The notes beneath the pieces were generated by a model that ran no database searches, was not told where the DNA came from, and saw nothing but the letters and a program-made list of their open reading frames with translations. A program made the position numbers and the translations under genes. From the NCBI GenBank assembly GCA_009746045.1, contig RPFO01001229.1, positions 1-50,000 on the forward strand: a stretch of DNA of 50,000 bases. Reading direction: 5' to 3'. Source of the stretch: Mesostigma viride (lineage: Eukaryota; Streptophyta; Mesostigmatophyceae; Mesostigmatales; Mesostigmataceae). Each line of letters begins with the position of its first letter. The stretch's first letter is position 1. Shown piece by piece: positions 9,461 through 47,434 of this stretch.

Positions 9461-12400
9461 ATGCCATCGACGAAAGTCGTCTCCCGTGGGGGGGCGTCAG
9501 TGGACAGCAGCGGAACGAGCAGCCCACTCTCGCATGGCCAACGGCCGACGCCTTTTGCTATCAACTGCGACATACCAGCGGAAACCAATAAAAACACGTC
9601 TTGGCTCGCTTACCCAGGAATCTGGACTTCCTACATAATTGCTATTCTCTTCGTATGGGGCTTCTTCTTCTTCGCCGTGAAGGTCTCGTCTGGCCAAGCG
9701 TGGACCTACGTTCATTTAATCCACTTCACGGTAATTCACCTAAGAACGGCATACTCCCCTGGATGAACAGGAAAAGAGCCGTGCCTGCAGCTGTATCAAC
9801 GATGGGTGGAAAGTCTATTGCCTGGTTGGCGGCAGCAACCGCCATGCTGAGCACGTATATACGCGGTGGCCCTACTTTCTCTTACTTCTCGATTCTTTTC
9901 TTCGGCGCAGATCACCTTTTACCTGCTACACTGGAACAAGGGCTCGCCGGTCTCTGAGGATCAAGGCGTGTACGACAAGCTGACCCTGTGGGAGCAGATC
10001 GACCATGGGAGGCAGCTCACGCGCAACAAGAAGTTTTTCACCATTGTCCCCGTAGTGACGTAAGTCGCCATTCCTTGTTGCCTTATCCTTCCCCTTGTCC
10101 CCTTCCCCTTCCTTTTTTTCCCCTGTATCCCTGCCCGTTCTCCCCTCCCCTTCCCCTGTCTTCCTCTGCCCCTTCCTTGCCATTCCTTCCCTTCCCTGCC
10201 CCTTTTTTACCTGCCCCTTCCTTCCCTTTCCTTTCCTTCCCCTGCCCCTTCCTTCCCTCTGCTTCCCTTCCCTACCCCCTTTTTACCTGCCCCTCTTCCC
10301 TACCCCTTCCAACCCTGCCCCTTCTTTCCTTTCCTTTCCTTTCCTTTCCTTTCCTTTCCTTTCCTTTCCTTCCCCTTCCTTCCCTGCCCTGCCCTTTTTT
10401 ACCTCACCTTTCCTCCTCTGCGCCTTTCTCCTCCTGCTCTTCCCTCCCCCCCCCCCCCCTCCTCACCTACCGTTGCACCCATTTGTTCAAAATCTGGTCT
10501 TTAAAGATTCAGCTTCTGGAGGTTCTTGCAGATTTCCGTGGCAGCGCTCTCTGCCCCACTTTCCTGAAAAAAATGCCTTGCCGCTGCTTCCTGTTTCTGC
10601 CCCGATCGTGCGGGCTGCGTGCCCACCCTTTGCCGTCTTGTAACGTTCTTGATCTATCGTTAGGTGTAGTTTCTTTATATATTGAATAGGTGTAGTTTCT
10701 TGATCTATCTTGAATAGGTGTCTTTTCTTAATCTATATTGAATAGGTGTAGTTTCTTTATCTATCTTGAATAGGTGTAGTTTCTTTATCTATCTTGAATA
10801 GGTGTAGTTTCTTTAACTATCTTGAATAGGTGTAGTTTCTTTATCTATCTTGAATGTGTAAAGCATTCTTATCTATCTTGAATAGATGAAGCATCCCCTG
10901 AGTCTATCTTGCATCTATGTCACGCACATGTGTCGACTGTCATGCGATCACTGCATTTATTTATTTTATTTATTTATCTATTCATGTATTTGTTTGTTTA
11001 TGTGTGTTGTGTGCAGAAGAGGTATCTTGGTTGTCTAGGGCAGCTATCCATCTCGGCCCTTGTCAAAAGGGGTACCCCACACCTGTGAGGGCGCCTTACG
11101 TGTGCACGCATGTACCACACAGAATCCCTACCATTGTCGCTTATTTGCCAGAAGCGCTATTTCCTTCCCCTGCCTACTAACGCTGCTGCTGCCATGGCCA
11201 GGAGATCCTGACCTCTCTGCCTTTTTGGTTGTGCCGTCTCGGCGCATCAGTACTGTCGGCACCCCTAGGGCTTTCTTCAGTTCTCCCTCGGCTCCCCAAC
11301 CGCAGTTTAAGAATAGGATCTTCTTTTGCCCACACCCACTCACCCTCCCACTTGGGTATTAGTAGTTTCGTACCCCGGTCGCCGCCTATTGCTCCCCATC
11401 ACCCTGATCCCCACTGTTTATTTATTATTTATCATTACTGCCCACCCACCCTGTACCCGAGCTTCTTTCCCCGCCTTGACCGCTACGTGTAGAAGCAGGA
11501 GCAGCAACCCTCGCCTTCTCTCGCTTGGCGTATTCCACCCTTGTCCCCACGCCCCCCATGGCCCGTGGCACCCCAGTAGTTTTTGCTCTCCCTCTCTCCC
11601 CCATGTAAAGATTTCCCCACACCTCATAGCGGTTGATGTTGCTTCCCCCCCACCCCCACCCCCACCCCCTCTTCTTGCTCCCCTCCCCTCTCCTCTCTTC
11701 CTTTCCACCTGTCTGTCTCCTTCCGTGTCCTTACTCTCTCCTCAGTTCCACCCTCCTTTTGTTTCTCCCTCTTTTCTCTCCTCCACTGCCCATTTGGTTC
11801 CCACCAACCCCCAACCCCCCGCTCCCTGTCCAATTACCGCGTCTCCTCCTAACAATAAGCCGCCTCCTACCAATCACCCTGTTGCCTCCTAACAATCACC
11901 CCGTCTCCTCACAGTTACCCCGTCTCCTAAAAATTACCCCGTCTACTGACAGTTACTCCGTCTCGCCCTTCTGACCTGTCGGCTCCCCCCCCTCCTATTC
12001 ACTCTATTAATCATCTACCTCTTCTATCTACCTGCCTGCTCTATCTGTTCCATCTTCCTATTCGCGCCGGCAGCTTTGCGCTGGCGTCCCACTACACGGG
12101 CTACGACAACTGGTACTTTGTCGTCAACTTGATCACCGCGTGCGTGCTGCTCATCGCCAAGTTCCCGCTCATGTACAAGGTAAAGGATAGGGGTGGGCAT
12201 GCCATCATGTTTCATCAACGCGTGCATGAATATCATTAGTGCGCTGCCACACCGCTCATCGCCAAGTTCCCGCTAGAGAACAGGGAAAGGATGGAGAGGC
12301 ACCATTGTTGCCAGGAAGAAAGTGATAAGTCACGATGGTACAAGGTGAGGCGGGGGTGGGCATTCAAGGTGAGGCGGGGGTGGGCACTCAAGGTGAGGCG

Positions 12401-13078
12401 GGGGTGGGTATACAAGGTGAGGCGGGGGTGGGTATACAAGGTGAGGCGGGGGTGGGTATACAAGGTGAGGCGGGGGTGGGCACTCAAGGTGAGGCGGGGG
12501 TGGGTATACAAGGTGAGGCGGGGGTGGGCACTCAAGGTGAGGCGGGGGTGGGTATACAAGGTGAGGTGGGGGTGGGCATGCAAGGTGAGGATGGTTAAAG
12601 GTGAGAACGGTAAAGGATGTGAGAGAGGAGGACGCGCAAGATGGGGACAGGATGCAGGGCTCTCGCTGATGCATCTCGGTATATCATGGCAGTAACCACC
12701 CGTGCAGTAGCCACCCGTGCGTTAGGCTGTGCTGTTCATCGCCTAGTCCTGCTAGTTCACAAGGAGAGGATGGAGAGGCACCGCTGTTGCAAGAAAGAAA
12801 GTGATACCACCACCACCACCACCACCACCACCACCACCACCACCACCACCACCACCACCACCACCACCACCACCACCACCACCACCACCACCACCACCAC
12901 CACCACCACCACCACCACCACCACCACCACCACCACCACCACCACCACCACCACTACTACTACTATAGTGCTAGTACTAATACTACTACCACTACTACTA
13001 CAACTGCTACGACTACTACTATTATTATTACTACTACCACTACTACCACTACTACCACTACTACCACTACTACCACTA

Positions 13079-13130
<52 letters not shown>

Positions 13131-13987
13131 GGCTACTACGGCTACTACTACTACTACTACTACTACTACTGCTAGGCATATATAAGTACTAATAATATTC
13201 ATCATTGTGGTCATGACCCCATACTCTGGTGCTTTTGTTTTCTGAGGATGGGAAGCTGGTGTCTCACATGTTGGCATGCAGCTAGCAGTAGTCACTTCTC
13301 CTTCCTTTCACAAGGTGGGTGGTGGTATCCTTGGTGTCCCTTAAACACTCCCCTCTAACAGCGTAGCTTGGGCCCCCGCGGACGTGTTCTAGATCGAACA
13401 GCTTATCATGTTGGCAAGCGTTTCTTTTGGGGGGGTCACTCACCGGCGGTGAACACCTGGCTATGGCTATTACACATCTTTCCTCCCCTCCCCCACGTCC
13501 GTCCGTGCCCCCACTTTCAGTGAATGTTGTATGCATGCCCTTTGATCCAAATCATTAAATAGCAGTCGTTCTCAGAATTTCTAGTGTGGGGGTGCGTGAA
13601 GGTGCGGAGCGGTGCACAGTAACCTGTCCCCCATCCTTGCGTTCTGTATGGTATCCTCGCCCGTACATGCATGCACGGATGTGTGACGTAGCGAATGCTA
13701 GGATTTGACCCAGTTCTTTCGGGCAAGTCTTGAAGCGGTTTGCATGCGCGAGTGTGTGTTTGTGGCATTTGCTGTCCATGGTTGCTGGGTCATAGTGCCC
13801 AGGGCATGCATAGTATTTTCTTGCCACCACTACCAGAGATGTTGCAAAGATGAGCACCCATTTGTCACTAAACATTTTTTTATGCTTTGATCTCATTTGT
13901 TGTGGTTGTGTGGGTTAACGCCTTCACCAATACTTATCACCCTGCCAGGTGCGCCTGTTCGGCATCAATGCTGACTACAAGCATTGA
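9461..13987 (+). CDS. ORMDL: ORMDL family protein, four exons, complete
   Basis: Orm/ORMDL proteins are ER membrane proteins that bind and restrain serine palmitoyltransferase and so set sphingolipid synthesis. Exons are 9461-9730, 9911-10059, 12074-12179 and 13949-13987 (TGA). All have GT donors and AG acceptors, and the phases (0, 2, 0) join into 187 residues. Family marks are NTSWLAYPGIW leading into the first membrane helix, the LTLWEQIDHGRQLT motif (family consensus L-HWEQ-DYG-Q-T), a hydrophobic pair around SHYTGYDNWYFVVN, and the C-terminal VRLFGINADYKH, close to the usual VRVFGINKY. Animal and plant members are about 153-157 residues; the extra length is a Ser/Thr/Pro-rich N-terminus of about 40 residues. 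Exons 3 and 4 have degenerate edge copies nearby. The gene is on the opposite strand from the large kinesin gene. Confidence 0.93.
10080..10475 (+). repeat. Pyrimidine-rich tract in ORMDL intron 2
   Basis: A long C/T-rich stretch (CCTTTCC, TTTCC runs) begins about 20 bp after the exon 2 donor. Leucine/proline/serine-rich open frames in it are compositional artefacts. Confidence 0.85.
10655..10905 (+). repeat. About 31-bp minisatellite in ORMDL intron 2
   Basis: About eight copies of a unit built from TTGAATAGGTGTAGTTTCTT plus TATCTATC. The unit contains AGGTGTAG, a donor-like AG|GT, but I could not trace it to an exon edge. Confidence 0.8.
12245..12285 (+). repeat. Degenerate copy of ORMDL exon 3 end with its donor
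   Basis: CTCATCGCCAAGTTCCCGCT recurs here, 67 bp beyond the true exon 3 end, followed by a decayed donor (AACAGGGAAAGG where the exon has TACAAGGTAAAGG). A weaker copy lies at about 12725-12765. Confidence 0.75.
12335..12595 (+). repeat. 24-bp minisatellite resembling the ORMDL exon 3 donor
   Basis: About ten copies of a 24-bp unit containing TACAAGGTGAGG and GGGGGTGGGTA. The real exon end reads TACAAGGTAAAGG followed by ATAGGGGTGGGCATG, so the unit looks like an amplified copy of the exon/intron junction. It is phased to 3, so it gives artefactual open frames. Confidence 0.8.
12806..13172 (+). repeat. (CAC)n and (TAC)n trinucleotide block in ORMDL intron 3
   Basis: About 50 uninterrupted CAC units (12806-12953) are followed by CTA/TAC-type trinucleotides to about 13172. 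The poly-Thr, poly-Val and poly-Ser open frames here are artefacts. Confidence 0.95.
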
Positions 13988-14446
13988 TCGTGCAGTGCAG
14001 ATGCCCAGCGACAAAGGGTCCCTGGATCCTCGCCACGTCAGGCCTGTGCTGGTCGCGTCATTGAGAATGTTGTATCGACCTGCGGCTCCAGTCCTTGTAC
14101 TTTAAGGGTCAGATATGACTGGAGAGTATGGCCAGAAGCCGATACTCTACGTTATCTGGGACATGACCCTATCCCACTACGTTATCTGGGACATGACCCT
14201 ATCCCAGGTGCTCCTGTTTATATGGAATGTGTCGATATAGTTTTGGGGGTATCCCGTTGCATGGAATGCTCCAGTGACACACGAGGGGTCTGCGGCAGGC
14301 AGTGGTCTTTATTGGGTATGTGTGCTGGGTGTATGTAGGTGTCTTCCAGCAGCAGTAATCCCACAGCCAGTGTTAGTGGTACACTGGTGTATAGGTCTGG
14401 GCCCAATGTTGGTAACATTTTATAATCATTTATCAATCAGCAATCC
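13988..14446. other. ORMDL 3' flank with a copy of the exon 4 acceptor
   Basis: No gene is seen. At about 14140-14210 a roughly 37-bp unit (TACGTTATCTGGGACATGACC) is repeated. Its second copy runs into CCCAGGTGCTCCTGTTTATAT, a degenerate copy of the exon 4 acceptor and start (GCCAGGTGCGCCTGTTCGGC). Confidence 0.6.
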
Positions 14447-14896
14447 AGCCTTCAATATTAATTAATTAACCCATAGTCCGCTGACCCATTTCGGGCATTT
14501 TCATACCCCTAAAAATGAAAAAAATCATAACTCACAGGCCACAACTCCAAATACCCTCAACCAAGATGCCAAACATTTCTACGCTTCAAGGGCTTTCAGA
14601 ATATGCAATAATATCATGGGTTTATCAAAGCATTTGGATGGCAGCGCCAGTCAAAGTTGGCCAAAAGACGATCTTTTTTCCCCAAGAAAAAGTGTACCTA
14701 CCCCTTACTTCCCAGGGAGGGAAGGGAACCTCAATACCAACATTGGACAACTTAGTTGGATAGTCCAATGGTGGTTTCCTTGGGTCAGACCACCCGGATA
14801 ACCCATTAGACCAATAAAACGTGCTCGTATAATATGTGTGTGGGTTACGCACGCGTAAACGGCCATCCATGACATGCAATACAAGAATGCATTATA

Positions 14897-16836
14897 ATAT
14901 AAAAACGAAAATGGCTGACGGCGGTATGGCTGACGGCGGAGTTCAGATCTTTTGCGTCTGAGCCCCAAATTCGGTCAGACCACTTGCATTCGATGCGCCT
15001 TTCTAAGACGCACTTGCCAGTATAAACGGTTACGGCTGCCACGCAGTATAGACAAAGTTACGCACGTGACCAGCTATGACGACTCCCAAAGCAAAACGAG
15101 GGCTGGAAAAGGAGCTGGCACAGCTTCCCAGCGCCCAGCCCAACCCTCTCGCCCTCGCCATTGTTCAGCCGACAGGCTTACCCGCCAAACCCTCGCCAAG
15201 CGCCTCGCCTGAGCCCAAGAAACCCTGCCACGATCGAAAATGGAGCGAGTTCCTCCCCGGCGACCGACGATTCTCCCTCACCGAGTGGCAAGAGTTGTCG
15301 CCGCAGGAATGCATTGAGGTTCTCCAGTTCCTCGAACAGGAGCGGAAGCTCTTCGTGCCCAGGAAGGGGGCGGCTATCGACTACAATGGAGACATGTCCT
15401 GGCTCTATGCTTTGAACGAAGTACAACAACGCCTGATTATCCTGACCAGCCAATTCCAGATCCGCCTCGGCGACATCACCAGAACGCTCCGCACCCCAGC
15501 CCCCGCACAGCCGGCAGCCCCATCGGCTTCCTCCCTCGGCAAGGATGACATCCGCGCAGTGCTGGAGGAGCACGTGACCTGGCCGCTGGCCGAGCAGCTG
15601 ACATCGCTGAACACCACGCTCAACACGGTCGAGGCCCGGGTCTCCAACGTGGAAACCAAGGTCGTCCACAAGCTACAACCCCAGTTCACGGCGCTACACA
15701 CCACGGCGCAGGCTTCGGAAACGCATGCTGCACTTGTCTCTCGCCTTAACCAGGTGGAGGGCAAGTGTGGCGTGCTCCTGAAGAAGCTTGAGGCCATCAC
15801 CGCCCACACCGAGGCCCTGGCCACACAGGTCCCCAAGATAGCGGAGCAGACGGCCACCATTGCATCCCAGCCACCCCGGCAGGATGCTGGCGACCTCCCG
15901 CCGCTCTCCTACGCGGACCTGCTGCGGTCAGCGACCGCCTCCACCACCGACGCCATCGCCACAAAGCTCCAGGAGCTGGAGGACCACCGCCAGGCCCAGC
16001 AACGGGAGGTCACCGATCGCGCTCGCCGCGAGTGCCGAGTGGTGCTACGTCGCTTCCCCCAGAAGCCAGGTGAGACGTCAACCTCTCTTGCTGACGAGCT
16101 CAAGAACCAGCTTCTTACCCTCATGGGCCTGGTAGGTGAGGTAGAACTGCGTGGGTGCCACCGCCTTCCCCACTCACGGGACAAGGCGCCCCCCCACCAG
16201 TCCTACTCACCTTCCCCTCCCCTGAGGATAAGCAGCGGTTCCTCTCTCGTCGCAAGCGGTTGCACGACCTCACCTGGACGCTGGATGACGACCTCACCCC
16301 CGCTCAGCAACAGCAGCGACGCGACCTGTGGCCGGAATACCTCCGCCATAAGCAGGACCCCCAGAAGCCCAAGGTGTACTGGAGGGGCGGGGACCTGATG
16401 ATCAACCACAAGATGTGGACGCCCCCAGCGGGCTAGAATAGCAATAGCCCTAGCTTGTAACCATTGGCGTCACTGCCGCTAAGGCAGCCATGCCTAGCTG
16501 TGCCAACACACCTAGTCACGTGCCGCCAACGCACGGTACACAACCAGCCATAGCCTTAGCCTAGTCCTAGTACAGCCATGCTACGCCCTGGCTATGTTCA
16601 GATTACTTGCCCACGCTCCTTGCTATGATATGCTCACATGGGTCTTATTGCACCCACAGTTTGCCGGATCGTTAGCCTGTCCTTTTAGCTAGCCGCGCCC
16701 GATTGCAGCTGTGGCATGCCTTTGGCATGAAGGAGACTGGGGGTCTCTGCCCTTTCTCCTGTAGTGCACACACAGGGATTAAAAGCTTCGGTGCTCCGTG
16801 ACTCCCCAACGGGAGCACGAGTTTAATTAATTAATT
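14897..16836 (+). mobile_element. ORF1-only LINE-like element, copy 1
   Basis: An exact 11-bp target duplication, AATGCATTATA, lies at 14886-14896 and 16837-16847. Between the copies are a 5'UTR of about 180 bp with a doubled ATGGCTGACGGCGG motif, one ORF1-type reading frame (15076-16436), a 3'UTR of about 390 bp, a terminal stem (GTGCTCC 16791-16797 with GGAGCAC 16812-16818) and a (TTAA)n tail. There is no endonuclease or reverse transcriptase region, so the unit must depend on another element. It is nested in the outer unit. Confidence 0.85.
15076..16436 (+). CDS. LINE ORF1-like RNA-binding protein, one frame break
   Basis: This resembles the ORF1 protein of L1-type LINEs, a trimeric RNA chaperone that packages element RNA. 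The N-terminal 150 or so residues are Pro/Ala-rich with a conserved-looking WSEFLPGDRRFSLTEW block. Residues about 180-275 look coiled-coil. An RRM-like part (RRECRVVLRRFP...) follows, then a C-terminal domain with LTFPSPEDKQRFLSRRKRL and DDDLTPAQQQQRR, the usual (D)DLTPxQ pattern. The frame is broken in a run of seven C at 16189-16195: the first 370 or so codons are in one frame and the rest, to the TAG at 16434-16436, in another. This is a one-base homopolymer change, either mutation or assembly error. The full length would be about 453 residues. No ORF2 follows. Confidence 0.75.
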
Positions 16837-17402
16837 AATGCATTATAGCAGGCTGTAAAAGACTGGCAAAGGTGCTGGAATACAAACATGCTGCATACCT
16901 GCACTAACGGAATGTTGTGCTCCAAAGAAATGCCATAAACTGGGCACTTTCAGGGCTAATACCATTCTCTACAGCAGACATGGAAGCTTGCTAAACAGTG
17001 CACTAATAAGCTCGTCAAATATAATGCATGGAAGACATATTCCGCTGCAAACAACACGCAAACCCGTTGTCGTACATGGCTCGTTCATGTCCCGCACGGA
17101 CTCCCCTGGCCGGGACCCTCATATCTCACACATACCGTTGCTCTACAGGCAAAGGCCGCCATAGCCTCATCCTGCATGCATCCTCCATGATTACCAGATT
17201 GATGTTCCGTTCAAAGATGACCTATAAACGCGTCCGCATCCCCAGCTAACGCTGCAGCGGACATCCCGTACCAAATCTGGATGCTTGGGCTGGCGCAGAC
17301 TGCCCGGCCATGGGGAAAAAATCGACATGCATATGATAAGCGATGACTCATCTAGCACTGAAGACCAAGAAAGCACTATTTTCCTACCTGTATTTTCCCA
17401 AT

Positions 17403-17923
17403 ACCTCCGCCATAAGCAGGACCCCCAGAAGCCCAAGGTGTACTGGAGGGGCGGGGACCTGATGATCAACCACAAGATGTGGACGCCCCCAGCGGGCTAG
17501 AATAGCAATAGCCCTAGCTTGTAACCATTGGCGTCACTGCCGCTAAGGCAGCCATGCCTAGAATGTTGCCTAGCTGTGCCAACACACCTAGTCACGTGCC
17601 GCCAACGCACGGTACACAACCAGCCATAGCCTTAGCCTAGTCCTAGTACAGCCATGCTACGCCCTGGCTATGTTCAGATTACTTGCCCACGCTCCTTGCT
17701 ATGATATGCTCACATGGGTCTTATTGCACCCACAGTTTGCCGGATCGTTAGCCTGTCCTTTTAGCTAGCCGCGCCCGATTGCAGCTGTGGCATGCCTTTG
17801 GCATGAAGGAGACTGGGGGTCTCTGCCCTTTCTCCTGTAGTGCACACACAGGGATTAAAAGCACTTCGGTGCTCCGTGACTCCCCAACGGGAGCACGAGT
17901 TTAATTAATTAATTAATTAATTA
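17403..17923 (+). mobile_element. ORF1-only LINE-like element, copy 2, 5'-truncated
   Basis: An exact 11-bp target duplication, ATTTTCCCAAT, lies at 17392-17402 and 17924-17934. The copy holds the last 32 or so codons of ORF1, the stop (17498-17500) and the whole 3'UTR. It is nearly identical to copy 1 except for about 12 bp extra after GCCATGCCTAG and 3 bp extra before TTCGGTGC. It ends in the same terminal stem and a longer (TTAA)n tail. The ORF1-to-3'UTR junction is the same as in copy 1. Confidence 0.9.
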
Positions 17924-18323
17924 ATTTTCCCAATCCTATTAATCTGGCCATGCCTAACCTACGAAAATCACGCATCGACATTCTGAGCAACTTTCTGAAC
18001 CGTTTCTGGCCGCAAGACGCAAAATTTCCATGATAACGGCACCGTCGGCACGTTGGCAGCCATATCTCGTTACGCGCGCGCGAGCGAAAATTTCCCGCCA
18101 AAGTCACGTGATACTGTCGTAAAGCACGTTGTAATTACCAGGCTATGGCGAATATTACATCCGTAAATATCAGGGTTAATTAATAGAGCCTTCAATATAC
18201 TTATGCCCAACGCACCGAACGCACCGATGTTGTTTCTAGCTAAATCGTCTAGATCTCGCTTAGTTTGAACGTTAGGCAGCCATGAAGGCTTTAATTTTTG
18301 TATAATTATTTTTCTACTGAGAT

Positions 18324-18358
18324 TAATTAATTAATTAATTAATAGACACGTGACTGCG
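18324..18358 (-). mobile_element. 35-bp insertion: tail and last 15 bp of a TTAA-tailed element
   Basis: TCTACTGAGAT occurs exactly at 18313-18323 and 18359-18369. Between the copies, read on the minus strand, are CGCAGTCACGTGTCT and then five TTAA-type units. The 15 bp match the 3' ends of the dispersed repeats at 22190 (CGCAGTCTACGTG) and 25370 (CGCGGTCACGTG). This fits an extremely 5'-truncated insertion with the usual 11-bp target duplication. Confidence 0.7.
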
Positions 18359-18369
18359 TCTACTGAGAT

Positions 18370-19297
18370 AATTAGCGTAGTACTCCGTGGAATTAATGCC
18401 TATGTGCATGACCCGCAAGTACTTACTTATAAATCCTGCACATGTCCATGTATATTCCATTCCATCCATAATCCATGTAGTCCATCCATCCATCATCAGG
18501 CCCAGATAAGAGAATGGAAAATAACCCCTCCATTGTCCCTGACTCGTGCCTAAAACTGCACCTATGTACTAGCTAGTTGCACCACATGCCACAAGAGCCC
18601 CCAACCCTAGCCTGATGCACCCCTTTTTTCGATCGAAGCTGACCATGGGATTGGTTTGGTCTCATCGATAAAAACCATTTGCCAGTATCTTTTACCACAT
18701 ACATATGGAATCCTAGCTTCATGGATCGAAAGAAGATGATGATGTTAGTAGTAATGTGCGTATAAGTCATGGGCCCTGTTACAGGAGTTGCTAGCTCCAT
18801 TGTCCTTTCAGGGAACTTTTCAATAAATAATAATTTAAGCAAGAATAAAAGATTTCTCTACTTTAGGAGTACCGGCTCATTTCTTACCTACAACGGTGGA
18901 TCAAACTCAAGGTAAAGGCTGCCAGCAAATCCCAAAGCTATTATATACTCTGATCAGACACTCCGCAAAGGTGAAAACCTTTGCGTTCAGTGCCGGGCCG
19001 CGGAAAACGCGGAAAACGCGATCTACAAATGAATCCGACCTGAATCGAACTGGGGACCTATTATATACAGATGTAGTACCAGGAAATCAACAGCTCCTGC
19101 CATGCAATCAATCAAAATCTCCTGCCTCCTCTGCCCCACATGGCAGACCAGAGATGCATTCTCTAAGAAACAGGTCCCCAGGCAGGTCACCGAAGGCAGG
19201 CAAAACAGCTGGTTGGCTTCAAAACTCTTTTACAATGCGAGCATGAGCCCTGTTCGTGCCCAATACATGCATATTGCATGCACACATGTGTGAGGAC
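18370..19297. other. 3' flank of the kinesin-MAP65 gene, no gene seen
   Basis: No recognisable coding region on either strand. For the minus-strand gene this is downstream sequence. A TGTAA motif on the minus strand at about 19232 is a possible poly(A) signal of the green-algal type, which is weak evidence. Confidence 0.4.
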
Positions 19298-47207
<27,910 letters not shown>

Positions 47208-47272
47208 CTGGAGCATAGAAAAGGGGGGGCGGAAGGAGTTATTATTAGGACCAGGATAGCCGCATCCACCAC

Positions 47273-47434
47273 AGACAGCTTTCCTGTTGGCTGGGCTAAG
47301 CGGGTCCTGCTGTGTACGAGACATGGGCCAACAAGGGAGTGCGGAAGGCGGCTGATGAATGAGAAACAAAACAATGGATGAGAAGCAGAAATAAGCAACA
47401 ATATAGGCACTTGGCCGAGTCAAACAGGTCCTGG
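47273..47434 (-). repeat. Two copies of the start of exon 47207
   Basis: The exon starts CCAG|GACCTGCTTGACCCGGCC on the minus strand. Copies lie at about 47278-47312 (CAGCAG|GACCCGCTTAGCCCAGCC) and 47405-47434 (ACCAG|GACCTGTTTGACTCGGCC). The second was later split by the TIR element at 47435. A third copy is at 48268-48298. Confidence 0.8.

Larger units (their letters stand above)
14447..18198. mobile_element. Outer mobile unit with TTAATTAACCC inverted ends and 12-bp flanking repeat
   Basis: AGCCTTCAATAT occurs exactly at 14447-14458 and 18187-18198. Directly inside each copy, after two bases, is the same 12-bp inverted end, ATTAATTAACCC (14461-14472 and its complement at 18173-18184). Without the two LINE copies nested in it, the unit is about 1.2 kb and has no transposase. 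TTAA followed by CCC recalls piggyBac-type ends, but a 12-bp target duplication does not fit that group. A retroposed unit with a TTAA tail is the alternative. Confidence 0.6.

Noticed and set aside
9988-10689. 233-codon Pro/Ser/Phe-rich open frame
   Set aside because: Lies in the pyrimidine tract of ORMDL intron 2; composition artefact.
12641-13295. Poly-Thr, poly-Ser and poly-Val open frames
   Set aside because: Translations of (CAC)n and (TAC)n repeats.
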